Shown: positions 49,698 through 58,539 of the stretch, in pieces
Position numbering within the stretch: position 1 is the first letter of the stretch
Layout of the letters: each line of letters opens with the position of its first letter
Assembly: GCF_005233875.1 (NCBI RefSeq)
Contig: NZ_SZPZ01000005.1
Coordinates: forward strand, 558,001-622,000
Origin: Kribbella jiaozuonensis
Lineage (GTDB): Bacteria > Actinomycetota > Actinomycetes > Propionibacteriales > Kribbellaceae
Reading direction: 5' to 3'
DNA length: 64,000 nucleotides
Position numbers and translations under genes: made by a program
Notes under the pieces: generated by a model
What the model was told of the DNA's origin: nothing
Database searches by the model: none
What the model saw: only the letters and a program-made list of their open reading frames with translations

Positions 49698-50216
49698 TCA
49701 GGACCAGCTCTGGAACTTCCGGTTCGGGCTGGAGTTCGGGTAGCACGCGAGCGTCCGCAGGCCCTTGCCGCTGTCGTCGAGGCAGCGCTTGGTGGCCTGG
49801 TTCTGCAGCCGGATCGTGCCGTCGGAGTACGTCACCTTGTACCAGCTCTGGAACTTCGAGTTCGGGTTCGAGCCGGCCCAGCACGAGATGGTCCGCAGAC
49901 CCTTCGAGCTGTCGTCGAGGCACTCACCGGTCCCGATGCTGCGGAGCTGACGCGTCGTGTCGGCCCAGACGTGGATCTGCCACTTCTGCGTGATCTTGCC
50001 GTTGCACCCGAGGGTCCGCAGGCCGTTGCCGCTGTCGTCGAGACAGCGGTTGGTCGCCTTGTTCTTCAGCGTCTGCACCGGGTCGGCCGCGACGGCCATC
50101 CGGTTGCCGGTGAGCAGCTCCCGGTCGACCGGCTTGGCAGCGGCCGAACCGGCCGAGGCCCCGATCAGAGCGGCACCGACGGCCAGTCCGAGAACTGCGC
50201 TGCGAAGGGTGTTCAT
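49698..50216 (-). CDS. Secreted ricin-type beta-trefoil lectin
   Basis: 172 residues. Signal peptide at 1-27 (VLGLAVGAALIGASAGSAAA). The mature protein is a single beta-trefoil with three repeats around the phrases CLDDSGNGLRTLGC, CLDDSSKGLRTISC and CLDDSGKGLRTLAC, each later closing with a QxW-like QKWQIH or FQSW. No attached catalytic domain, so it is a stand-alone extracellular carbohydrate-binding protein. GGGAGGAAG precedes ATG 50216. Confidence 0.9.
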   Translation of the reverse strand: MNTLRSAVLGLAVGAALIGASAGSAAAKPVDRELLTGNRMAVAADPVQTLKNKATNRCLDDSGNGLRTLGCNGKITQKWQIHVWADTTRQLRSIGTGECLDDSSKGLRTISCWAGSNPNSKFQSWYKVTYSDGTIRLQNQATKRCLDDSGKGLRTLACYPNSSPNRKFQSWS

Positions 50217-50300
50217 ACTTCCTCCCGAGTTCGTGTGTCGATTTCGGGATCCACCGTCGCAACCAGCTCTGGCGTCACGATGGCGCGCCGATGGCGCGAC

Positions 50301-53033
50301 TCAGCCGAGCTTGGCCCGGATCACCGCCGCGTTGGGGTGATCGAGCTCCTCGAACAGTCCGGCGGCGCGAATCCAGTAGTCGCGGGCGGTCGCGTGTTCG
50401 CCGATCGTTTCGTGGATGTCGCCGGTCGACGCGTAGCTCTCGGCGAGCTGGTGGCGGCGGCCGAGAAGTTCCTCCAGTTCGATCACGCGCCGGTAGCAGC
50501 GGAGTGCGTCGTCGTGCCTGCCGAGCCGCGCATAGGCGAAGCCGAGGCTGTCCAGGGTGTCGGACTCGCCGTCGAGCTCACCGATCTCGCGCAACTCGGC
50601 GAGCGCCTGCTCGCAACAGACGATGGCGCGCTCGTAGTCCCCCAGCGCGGCATGGTCCCAGCCCTCGTTGTTCAGCGCCATCGCATGCCCGGACCGGTGA
50701 CCGACCTGGAGATACCGCCCCTGCGCTTCCCTCGACGCGACGACCGCGTCGGCCTTGTGACCCTGGGCTGACAGCACCCGGCCGATACCGATGTACGCGT
50801 GCGCCTCGCCGGTCAGGTCGCCGAGTGACCGCGACAGGTCGAGCGCCTGCTGTTCTTCGGCGAGTGCCGCGTCCAGCCGACGCAGCTTGAGGTTGATGCG
50901 GGCCAGGTTCCGGTGCGCCCGGGCCTCCTCGGTCACGATGCCGAGTCGGGTCACCGCGGCCAGTGCACGCTCGTGCAGGGCGATCAACTCGTTCCAGTCG
51001 CCGCGATAGTCCAGGAAGTCGTACATGAGCCACGCCAGCCGCCAGACCTGCTCGTCGAAACCGGCGAGGTAGGTCAGCCCGACCAGCGTGCGTTGTCTGG
51101 CGGCGAACCAGTCCATAGCTGCGGCACGTGTCGCCGGTGGGTCCACGACGACAGTCGGGTCAGGATCCTGCAGGCTCACCGCGTCGCGGGTCGGGCTCAC
51201 TATCCGCGCGGCGGCGTAGCCGGTGCGTACGAGCAGGTCGAGCAACCGTCCGAGCGCAGCCTGAGCCTCACCGGGCTCGGCGAGCTCGATCGCGTAGCTA
51301 CGCAGCAGATCGTGCATCGCGTACCACCCTGGAGCGGTCTCGGTGAGCTGGTGCGAGCGGCACAGCTCGTCCAGCAGCGGCTGCACCTCGGCAGCAGTTA
51401 CGCCGGCCAGCGCCGCGGCTTCGGCGACATCCAGGTCCGGACCGGGATGTACGCCGAGCAACCGGAACAACCGCACTCCGGGCGGACTCAACGACCGGTA
51501 CGACCAGGAGAACACCGCTCTGGCATCGGTCGCCGGATCGCCCGCCGACAACGCGTCCAGGACGTTGCGGCGGAGCTCGGTCGCGAGGCTCGCCAAGGGC
51601 CAGCTCGGGTGCAGGTCGGCGAGCGCCGCGACAACGGCGAGCGCCAGAGGCAGGCCCGCGCAGCCGGCCACCAGCTCGTCGGAAGCGGTCCGCTCCCGGG
51701 CGAATCGTTCCGGCCCGATCCTTGCCTCAAGCAACAGTCGGGCCGCGTCCGCGCCGAACGGCTCCAGCGTCACCGCGGCCGCCTGCTCGGTGACCATCAG
51801 ACCGGCCAGGCGGTCCCGGCTGGTGACCACGGTCAGGCAGCCCGGGCCGCCGGCCAGCAACGGCCGGACGTGCTCGGCGGACCGGACGTTGTCGAGAACC
51901 AGGAGTACGCGGCGGTCCTCGAGCAAGCTGCGGAGCGCGGCCGTGCCGGCTTCGAGGTCCGCGGGCACCCGGTCCGGCGGAGTCCCGAGGGCGGTCAGGA
52001 ACCGGGCCAGCGTCGTACCGGGGTTTGCCGTTCGGCCGGACGGATCGAAGCCCTGCAGGTCGGCGTACAGCTGGCCGTCGGGGAATTGGTCGGCGACCTG
52101 TCGGGCCCAGTGGACGCCCAGCGTCGTCTTGCCGATTCCCGCCGGTCCGGTGACCACGCACAGGCCGGCGGCCGGTCGGGTCCGGAACCGGTCCAGGTAC
52201 TCGTCCAGCCGTTTGAGGGCACCGCCACGCCCGACGAATCCCGGCAGACCCGCCGGAAGCTGGTGCGGTACCGGCGCCTGCCGGGTCGGCGCCGGCTCAG
52301 GCTCGCCCGCAGCGAGGATGCGGGCCTGCAGCTCCTCGGCAGCGGCCGAGGGCTGTACGCCGAGTTGCTCGTCCAGCACCCGCCATAGCCGCTGATAGGT
52401 GTCGAGTGCCTCGGCCCGGCGACCGGCGCGAGACAAAGCCGTCATCAGCAGTTGCCACGGCAGCTCACGGAGTGGATGCCGTGCGACGAGAGCCTGGAGC
52501 TCGGGTACGACAACGCTGTGCCGCCCCAGCTCGAGGTCAGCTTGCAGACACGTCTCGAGTACTTCGAGCCGACCCTCCTCGAGCTCACCCGCCCGCTCCC
52601 GGACCGCAGGCAGATCGACGTCCGCGAGGAAGTCCCCGGACCACAGAGCCAACGCCTCCCGGAACCGCCCGACTGCCTCCTCCAACCGCTCCGAGTCCAG
52701 CGCGGTCCGGCCGGCCGCGACCAGCCGTTCGTACTCGGACAGGTCGGACTCCCCGGCCGGTACCTCCAGCACATACCCGTCCGGCCGGCTCTCGATCCGC
52801 AACGCCGAGCCCTCGAACCGGCGCCGGAGCCGGTACACGCACGACTGCAGTGTCGTGCGTGCGCTCGGCGGCGGCGTACCGCCCCAGAGCTGGTCGACCA
52901 GCCAGTCCCGCGGCGCCAGCGCACCGGGACGCACGGCGAGTAGTGCCAGTACGCCGCGTTGGCGTGCCGCGTCGAGACCTCTTCGCTCGCCGTCGACCCA
53001 CACCTCGAGTGCGCCGAGCACCCTCAGCTGCAT
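50301..53033 (-). CDS. SARP-STAND regulator (AfsR/DnrI type with NB-ARC and TPR)
   Basis: 910 residues. Order: OmpR-like winged helix (1-90, DWLVDQLWGGTPPPSART), bacterial transcriptional activation domain (about 95-245), linker, NB-ARC ATPase (about 265-530: Walker A TGPAGIGKTTLGVHWA, Walker B RRVLLVLDN, then VVTSRDRLAGLMV), winged-helix segment with MHDLLRSYAIELA, and C-terminal TPR repeats (about 690-900, e.g. DSLGFAYARLGRHDDALRCY). Large SARPs of this type activate secondary metabolism or stress genes; phosphorylation or nucleotide state controls them. Target unknown; no biosynthetic cluster adjoins. ATG 53033 gives the conserved MQLRVLGALEV start. Confidence 0.92.
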   Translation of the reverse strand: MQLRVLGALEVWVDGERRGLDAARQRGVLALLAVRPGALAPRDWLVDQLWGGTPPPSARTTLQSCVYRLRRRFEGSALRIESRPDGYVLEVPAGESDLSEYERLVAAGRTALDSERLEEAVGRFREALALWSGDFLADVDLPAVRERAGELEEGRLEVLETCLQADLELGRHSVVVPELQALVARHPLRELPWQLLMTALSRAGRRAEALDTYQRLWRVLDEQLGVQPSAAAEELQARILAAGEPEPAPTRQAPVPHQLPAGLPGFVGRGGALKRLDEYLDRFRTRPAAGLCVVTGPAGIGKTTLGVHWARQVADQFPDGQLYADLQGFDPSGRTANPGTTLARFLTALGTPPDRVPADLEAGTAALRSLLEDRRVLLVLDNVRSAEHVRPLLAGGPGCLTVVTSRDRLAGLMVTEQAAAVTLEPFGADAARLLLEARIGPERFARERTASDELVAGCAGLPLALAVVAALADLHPSWPLASLATELRRNVLDALSAGDPATDARAVFSWSYRSLSPPGVRLFRLLGVHPGPDLDVAEAAALAGVTAAEVQPLLDELCRSHQLTETAPGWYAMHDLLRSYAIELAEPGEAQAALGRLLDLLVRTGYAAARIVSPTRDAVSLQDPDPTVVVDPPATRAAAMDWFAARQRTLVGLTYLAGFDEQVWRLAWLMYDFLDYRGDWNELIALHERALAAVTRLGIVTEEARAHRNLARINLKLRRLDAALAEEQQALDLSRSLGDLTGEAHAYIGIGRVLSAQGHKADAVVASREAQGRYLQVGHRSGHAMALNNEGWDHAALGDYERAIVCCEQALAELREIGELDGESDTLDSLGFAYARLGRHDDALRCYRRVIELEELLGRRHQLAESYASTGDIHETIGEHATARDYWIRAAGLFEELDHPNAAVIRAKLG

Positions 53034-53152
53034 GCCGGTCAGAGTAACTCCCGACGGTGGCACCGGCGGGGCGTCGCGGGTATCGTGACCCGAGGCTGGC
53101 TGGGGGACAACCTTTGTACACAAGGGGTTTTCGAGCTGAGGGGGTCCGAACG

Positions 53153-53977
53153 ATGGGAACGATCACTACCAGCGACGGCACTGAGATCTTCTTCAAGGAC
53201 TGGGGTGAGGGACAGCCGATCGTCTTCAGTCACGGTTGGCCGCTGTCGGCCGACGACTGGGACAACCAGTTGCTGTTCTTCCTCTCCAAGGGGTACCGCG
53301 TCGTCGCGCACGACCGCCGTGGACACGGGCGGTCGACGCAGACCGGCGACGGGCACGACATGGACCACTACGCCGACGACCTGAAGGCGGTCGTCGACCA
53401 TCTCGACCTGCAGGACTGCATCCACGTCGGGCACTCGACCGGCGGCGGCGAGGTCGCGCACTACCTGGCCCGGCACGGCGAGGACCGGGCCGCCAAGGCC
53501 GCGCTGCTGTGCGCGGTCCCACCGCTGATGGTCAAGACCGACGCGAACCCGGAGGGCCTGCCCAAGGAGGTCTTCGACGGCTTCCAGACCTCGCTCGCTG
53601 CGAACCGGTCGAAGTTCTACCGCGACCTGCCCGAAGGACCGTTCTACGGCTACAACCGGCCGGGCGCCGAACCGTCCGAGGCGATCATCGCGAACTGGTG
53701 GCGCCAGGGCATGATGGGCGGCGCGAAGGCCCACTACGACGGCATCGTCGCGTTCTCCCAGACCGATTTCACCTCGGATCTGCAGCAGATCACGATCCCG
53801 GTGCTCGTCGTCCACAGCGAGGACGACCAGATCGTCCCGTACGCCGATTCCGGCCCGAAGTCGGCGGCGCTGCTCAAGAACGGGGTCCTGAAGACGTACA
53901 AGGACCTCCCGCACGGTCTGCCCACGACGCACGCCGACGTGGTCAACGCCGATCTGCTCGAGTTCTTCCAGTCCTAG
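53153..53977 (+). CDS. Alpha/beta hydrolase (non-haem chloroperoxidase type)
   Basis: 274 residues. Oxyanion segment SHGWPLSADDWD, nucleophile elbow GHSTGGGEVAHYLARHG with Ser near residue 97, acid in HSEDDQIVPY and His in LPHGLPTTHADV. This matches the cofactor-free haloperoxidase/esterase group (Bpo/Cpo). Cytosolic. Divergent from the SARP gene with about 120 bases between starts, so possibly its target (inference). Confidence 0.9.
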   Translation: MGTITTSDGTEIFFKDWGEGQPIVFSHGWPLSADDWDNQLLFFLSKGYRVVAHDRRGHGRSTQTGDGHDMDHYADDLKAVVDHLDLQDCIHVGHSTGGGEVAHYLARHGEDRAAKAALLCAVPPLMVKTDANPEGLPKEVFDGFQTSLAANRSKFYRDLPEGPFYGYNRPGAEPSEAIIANWWRQGMMGGAKAHYDGIVAFSQTDFTSDLQQITIPVLVVHSEDDQIVPYADSGPKSAALLKNGVLKTYKDLPHGLPTTHADVVNADLLEFFQS

Positions 53978-54059
53978 TCCCGATATTTCCGAGCACCACA
54001 GGCTTCGTCACGCTCCCGCGCGCCCTCCCGGCGACAGTCGCATGACGAAAGGCTCATCC

Positions 54060-54875
54060 ATGCATCAGCACCGCACGCGAGTGCTCGCCGTACTGGTCGC
54101 AGTACTCGCGCTCGTGCTCGCCGCCGTGTCACCCGCGGCGGCATCACACCCGAGCGGCCCGAAACCCACCATCGTGCTGGTCCACGGAGCGTGGGCCGAC
54201 GGATCCAGTTGGCAGAAGGTCACCAACAAACTCCTCGACGACGGCTACACGGTCCGCGTCCCACCCAACCCGCTCCGCAACCTCACCACCGACGCCGCGA
54301 CGATCCGGGACTTCCTGTCGACGCTGTCCGGTCCGATCGTGCTCGTCGGTCACTCGTACGGCGGTGCCGTCATCACCAACGCGGCGACCGGCAACTCCAA
54401 CGTGAAGGCACTTGTGTACGTCGACGCGTTCGCCCCGGCCCAGAACGAGACCGTTCTGCCGCTGGTCGGCGCCGGCTCCGCGCTCGCCGTACCCGACCCG
54501 ACGACCGTCTTCGACCTGGTTCCGTACCCCGGAGCACCGGCCGGTGACGTGGACCTGTACCTGAAGCACGACACGTTCGTGAAGTCGTTCGCCTCCGGGT
54601 TGTCGCGCAGCGCCGCCGAGAGGCTCTACCCGTCACAGCGGCCGCTGACGTTCAGCGCCGGCAACGTCCCCTCCGGTCCGCCGGCCTGGGCGACGATCCG
54701 GTCCTGGTACGTCCTCGGCACCAAGGACCTGATCATCACCCCGGCGTCGCAGCAAATGATGGCGACCCGGGCCCACTCCACCATCACCCGCATCCCGACC
54801 GGCCACCTCGGACTCATCTCCGACCCCGGCCCGATCACCAAGGTCATCGAGACCGCGGCCCGCGCGTCCCGCTGA
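54060..54875 (+). CDS. Secreted alpha/beta hydrolase (salicylate esterase-like)
   Basis: 271 residues. Signal peptide at 1-30 (VLAVLVAVLALVLAAVSPAAA). Then VLVHGAWADGSSWQKV, nucleophile elbow GHSYGGAVITNAA, and His in TGHLGLISDP; the fold and motifs match the MhpC/SABP2-like esterase group common in actinobacteria. ATG 54060 is favoured over 54042 because GAAAGG lies at correct distance and the signal peptide starts cleanly. Exported esterase of unknown substrate. Confidence 0.87.
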   Translation: MHQHRTRVLAVLVAVLALVLAAVSPAAASHPSGPKPTIVLVHGAWADGSSWQKVTNKLLDDGYTVRVPPNPLRNLTTDAATIRDFLSTLSGPIVLVGHSYGGAVITNAATGNSNVKALVYVDAFAPAQNETVLPLVGAGSALAVPDPTTVFDLVPYPGAPAGDVDLYLKHDTFVKSFASGLSRSAAERLYPSQRPLTFSAGNVPSGPPAWATIRSWYVLGTKDLIITPASQQMMATRAHSTITRIPTGHLGLISDPGPITKVIETAARASR

Positions 54876-54886
54876 TCCTGCCTGCC

Positions 54887-54916
54887 GCAGGTCGCCCGGT
54901 TAATCGGGCGACCTGC
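54887..54916 (+). terminator. Terminator after the secreted hydrolase
   Basis: Perfect 12-bp stem (54887-54898 with 54905-54916), six-base loop GTTAAT; no T-run. Confidence 0.75.
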
Positions 54917-54945
54917 GCGGCCGGCCGCAGCTAGGCTGCCCGGTC

Positions 54946-55443
54946 ATGGACGGTCTGGAGATTCGGCCACTGAAGCCCGACGATCCGCCGGTGATCGCGG
55001 CGGCAATGGCCGCGCTCGGCTGGGACAAGCCGCAGAGCCAGTACGAGCGGTACGTGGCGGAGCAGGCCGCCGGGACACGGGACGTGCTGGTGGCGACCGT
55101 CGACGGCGCGTACGTCGGCTACGTGACGATCTACTGGGTCCCGCCGTACTTCAAGACCGTTCCGGAGATCTCGGACTTCAACGTGCTGCCGTCGTACCGG
55201 CGGCGTGGGATCGGGTCGGCGCTGATGGACGCGGCCGAGGCGAAGGTGGCCGAGCGCTCCCCGGTGGTGGGGATCGGCGTCGGCCTGTACGCCGACTACG
55301 GCAGCGCGCAGCGGATGTACGTACGCCGCGGGTATCTCCCGGACGGACGCGGCCTGATCTACGACGGCAAGCAGGTCCCGCCGATGGAGATGGTCCGCAA
55401 CGACGACAGCGCCTGCCTCATGTTCACCAAACAACTGAGGTAG
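54946..55443 (+). CDS. GNAT-family N-acetyltransferase
   Basis: 165 residues. The acetyl-CoA pyrophosphate loop is YRRRGIGSALMDAAE (about residues 84-98), with the preceding strand EISDFNVLPS and the late GSAQRMYVRRGYLPDG typical of GNAT motif B. Substrate unknown. Ends ten bases before the MDR gene, so probably co-transcribed. Confidence 0.88.
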   Translation: MDGLEIRPLKPDDPPVIAAAMAALGWDKPQSQYERYVAEQAAGTRDVLVATVDGAYVGYVTIYWVPPYFKTVPEISDFNVLPSYRRRGIGSALMDAAEAKVAERSPVVGIGVGLYADYGSAQRMYVRRGYLPDGRGLIYDGKQVPPMEMVRNDDSACLMFTKQLR

Positions 55444-55453
55444 CGTCGGTGGC

Positions 55454-56476
55454 GTGCGTGCGATCGAGTACTCGCGAACCGGTGAACCTGACGTCCTGAC
55501 CCTCGTGGACCGGTCGATGACCGATCCGGGGCCCGGCGAAGTGCGGGTGCGGATCCACCGGTCGGGCATCAACCCGACCGACTGGAAGTCGCGCCGGGGC
55601 AGCGAGGCCGGTACGCCGGTCGACCCGCCCCAAGTGCCGAACCAGGACGGCTCCGGCGAGGTCGACGCCGTCGGCCAGGGTGTCGACGCCGGGCTCATCG
55701 GTCGCCGCGTCTGGATCTGGGAGGCCGCGTACCAGCGACCGTCCGGCGGCACGGCCCAGGAGTACGCCGTGGTGCCGATCCGTCACGTGGTGGAGTTGCC
55801 GGACGAAGCGTCGTACGACCTCGGCGCGTCTCTCGGCGTACCGTTCCTGACCGCGCATCGCTGCCTGACGGTGACCGAGGACGGCCCCGATCACCTCGGC
55901 CCGGGCAGGCTGGCCGGTCGTACCGTGCTGGTTGCCGGTGGTGCCGGCGCGGTCGGCAACGCGGCGATCCAGCTCGCGCGGTGGTCGGACGCGACCGTGA
56001 TCACCACCGTCAGCAGCCCGGAGAAGGGCAACCTGGCCGCGCTCGCGGGCGCCGATCACGTCATCAACTACAAGCAGCAGGACGTGATCGAGGAGGTCCG
56101 CGAGATCGTGCCGCACGGCGTGAACACGATCGTCGAGGTGTCCCCCGCGGCGAACGCGACGATCGACGCCGCGATCATCGCGATGCACGGCTCGGTCGCG
56201 ATCTACGCGACGGACGGCGGCAACACGTTCGAGCTACCGGTGCGCCCGTCGATGGTGCCGAATGCTCGCTGGCAGTTCGTCCTGCTGTACAACGCTCCTG
56301 AGTCGTGGCGTCCGCGTGCGCTCGGCGACATCGACGCCGCGGTCCGGGCCGGCGCCGTACGCGTGGGAGCCGAGGCTGGGCTCCCGTTGCATCACTACGC
56401 CCTCGAGCAGGCCGCCGAGGCACACGCCGCGGTCGAGCGGAGCATCGTCGGCAAGGTCCTCATCGACGTACGCTGA
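55454..56476 (+). CDS. MDR-type quinone oxidoreductase/alcohol dehydrogenase
   Basis: 340 residues. Medium-chain reductase without the structural zinc lobe: HRSGINPTDWKSRRG, NQDGSGEVDAVGQGVD, cofactor motif VAGGAGAVGNAAIQLARW, ADHVINYKQQDV. Resembles NADPH:quinone reductase/zeta-crystallin. GTG 55454 start. Last 17 bases overlap the convergent AAC(3) gene. Confidence 0.88.
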   Translation: MRAIEYSRTGEPDVLTLVDRSMTDPGPGEVRVRIHRSGINPTDWKSRRGSEAGTPVDPPQVPNQDGSGEVDAVGQGVDAGLIGRRVWIWEAAYQRPSGGTAQEYAVVPIRHVVELPDEASYDLGASLGVPFLTAHRCLTVTEDGPDHLGPGRLAGRTVLVAGGAGAVGNAAIQLARWSDATVITTVSSPEKGNLAALAGADHVINYKQQDVIEEVREIVPHGVNTIVEVSPAANATIDAAIIAMHGSVAIYATDGGNTFELPVRPSMVPNARWQFVLLYNAPESWRPRALGDIDAAVRAGAVRVGAEAGLPLHHYALEQAAEAHAAVERSIVGKVLIDVR

Positions 56477-57281
56477 CCAACTGCTGGAGGGCGGCTGCAC
56501 AGCGGCATTCCGGGTTGTCCGTGCAGAGCAGGGCGGTCGGGTCGGCCTCGATCAGTTGACGGGTCGCCGCGAGTACGGCGTCCTTCGGGATTCGGCGTAC
56601 GCGCGCCTGCCCGATGCGGATCTCCTTCGTCGCGGAGCGCAGTACCGGCTCTATGTCGTCGAAGTGGTGGCTCTCGCCGGGGATGTTCGGGAGCTCGATC
56701 CAGAGGCCGTCGGCGTTCTTCGCGTAGCGGTAGAAGAGCGAGCGGCCGAGGTGCTGCTCGGCGAGGTGGATCGTGGTGTTGGAGGTGTGGCTGACGCCGA
56801 GCAAGAGTACGTCGCCGTCGAGCGCCTCGATCGGTCCGAGCGGCCAGTCGGGGCGCTGTGCTGCGAGGAGCCGCTCGGCCGCGGGGCCGAGAGCCTGGTA
56901 GGCGAAGAGCGGGTGCGAGGTCCGCAGCGTCGAGTAGGTCTGGCGGAACACCTCCGGAATCCGCCCGAGCCAGCGATCGATCGGCAGGTCGTCGCTGAAA
57001 CTGGTTGCCGCCGACAACTTCTCGGCGAACTCGGGCCAGTCGGCCGCGTTCCAGTAGGCGTTGTCAGGCCGGACCAGCCCCGGCGGCGCCGGGATCCCGG
57101 TGAGATCCCACGTCCCACCCGGCATCAGCACGGTCCCGCACACCTCGGTCAACGCCGCACAGACCGCCTCGGCCCCACCGTCGACGTACCCGAACGAACT
57201 GAGCGACGAATGCACGATCACCTCGGACGCGAGCCCCAGCTGCCGCAACCCGTCGACGAGATCTGCCTTGGTCACAACCAT
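56460..57281 (-). CDS. AAC(3)-family aminoglycoside N-acetyltransferase
   Basis: 273 residues, the normal length for Antibiotic_NAT proteins. VIVHSSLSSFGYVDGGAEAV near the start is the CoA-binding signature; RTSHPLFAYQALGP and GDVLLLGVSHTSNTTIHLAE carry the active-site His and conserved acidic segment. The family acetylates the 3-amino group of 2-deoxystreptamine aminoglycosides, though many chromosomal members act on other amines, and the resistance role is not shown by sequence. Nine bases after the NUDIX gene, so one operon. Confidence 0.87.
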   Translation of the reverse strand: MVVTKADLVDGLRQLGLASEVIVHSSLSSFGYVDGGAEAVCAALTEVCGTVLMPGGTWDLTGIPAPPGLVRPDNAYWNAADWPEFAEKLSAATSFSDDLPIDRWLGRIPEVFRQTYSTLRTSHPLFAYQALGPAAERLLAAQRPDWPLGPIEALDGDVLLLGVSHTSNTTIHLAEQHLGRSLFYRYAKNADGLWIELPNIPGESHHFDDIEPVLRSATKEIRIGQARVRRIPKDAVLAATRQLIEADPTALLCTDNPECRCAAALQQLVSVRR

Positions 57282-57290
57282 CCCGCCAAG

Positions 57291-57770
57291 CTATCTCGCC
57301 TGGAACCGCCCGGTCTCCCGATATTCCGCGTGCAACCCGAGCACCACCTCGGTCGGCGGATGCAAAGGACCGGGCGGCGTCGCGAAGAAGCCGGCCTCGA
57401 CGACCTCGTCCTCTCCCGGGCGGAGTGTGCCGGTCCAGTGACGGGTTTCGAAGCAGAGCGCGAAGCACTGGACGATGTCGCCGTTGGGGTAGGTGAGGGT
57501 GTGAAGATCGGCTTCGGAGAGGCTGGCGAACGGGACGAGATCCTCGGGAGCGACCACGAGGCCTGTCTCCTCGGCGAACTCTCGGGCTGCTGCGGTGCGG
57601 AAGCTGTCGCCTGGTTCGGCGCCGCCGGCTGGGAGTTCCCAGAGGCCGGTGTCTCGGCTTTTCTGGAAGAGGATGCGATCGGTTGCGTCCACCGCGAGGA
57701 CCTGTGCGCCGGGAAGCAGGAGCAGGCGGGAGCCGACGTCACGACGGAGCTGGGCGAGGTAGGAGTCCAC
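57291..57770 (-). CDS. NUDIX hydrolase
   Basis: 159 residues. NUDIX box GGAEPGDSFRTAAAREFAEE followed by TGLV is complete (GX5EX7REUXEEXGU). Hydrolyses a nucleoside diphosphate linked to another moiety; specificity unknown. GTG 57770 begins DSYLAQLRRDVG; no ribosome site is visible, and TACCCT (57783-57778) could be a -10 of a leaderless transcript. Leads an operon with the AAC(3)-type gene. Confidence 0.88.
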   Translation of the reverse strand: MDSYLAQLRRDVGSRLLLLPGAQVLAVDATDRILFQKSRDTGLWELPAGGAEPGDSFRTAAAREFAEETGLVVAPEDLVPFASLSEADLHTLTYPNGDIVQCFALCFETRHWTGTLRPGEDEVVEAGFFATPPGPLHPPTEVVLGLHAEYRETGRFQAR

Positions 57771-57789
57771 CAATGAGAGGGTAGGGCGC

Positions 57790-58539
57790 GTGGACTGGGT
57801 GAGGCGGCGTGCTGGTTGGGTGCTGGGGCTGGGCCTGATCGGCGGCCTGGTGTGGACGGCAGCGGTGACCTTGTCCCAGCCGGGCTGGTACGACCCGACC
57901 CGGGACTGCTCACGCAAGTTCGGCCCCGACGCGACCACCGTCCACACCAGCTGGTTCCCGCCCACGGCGACCTGCCTGTACGGCGATGAATCCCGCCACT
58001 ACATGTCGACGTCGAGGACCGTCATCCTCTCGATCCTCGCCGTACTCCTCCTCATCGTCATCGCGACCGGCCTGATCCTGACCGTACGGCGACTGAGCGG
58101 CGAGCCCGGACCGATCCGCACGGCAGGCGACCTCGACCTGAGCAAACGACGGATCAAGCACCTGACCTTCGGCGCCGCCGACATCGCGATCGTCTTCGCG
58201 CCGTTGACCTTCCTCAACGCGGTCGCAATCGTCTTCGGCGGGATCCCCGGCGGCTTCCTGTTCATTGTCACCTCGCTCGTCGCCCTGAGCGCGATCTGCA
58301 CCGCCCTCGACCGCCACCTGGGCCCGCTTCCCAGCAGCGCCCTCGACAGCCGCCGACGCGGCACGATCGCCGGTGTCGCGGTCTACGCCGTCGTCTTCGC
58401 CGCCACCGCGATCTCCGGCGGGCTCCCGTTCTTCCGGCTCTGGTCCGTTCCGCTCGCCGGCATCGCGTACGCCGTGATCGCCGCCCTGCAATGGCGTCGC
58501 GCGACGGCTAACGCCAACCAGGTTCAATATTCTGGTTGA
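57790..58539 (+). CDS. Integral membrane protein of unknown family
   Basis: 249 residues with six predicted spans: one at about 10-28, an extracytoplasmic loop with a Cys pair (RDCSRKFG and TCLYGDES), one at about 78-98, then four after residue 125. No family recognised. GTG 57790, divergent from the NUDIX gene by 19 bases. Its 3' end overlaps the convergent flavoprotein gene by 32 bases. Confidence 0.65.
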   Translation: MDWVRRRAGWVLGLGLIGGLVWTAAVTLSQPGWYDPTRDCSRKFGPDATTVHTSWFPPTATCLYGDESRHYMSTSRTVILSILAVLLLIVIATGLILTVRRLSGEPGPIRTAGDLDLSKRRIKHLTFGAADIAIVFAPLTFLNAVAIVFGGIPGGFLFIVTSLVALSAICTALDRHLGPLPSSALDSRRRGTIAGVAVYAVVFAATAISGGLPFFRLWSVPLAGIAYAVIAALQWRRATANANQVQYSG

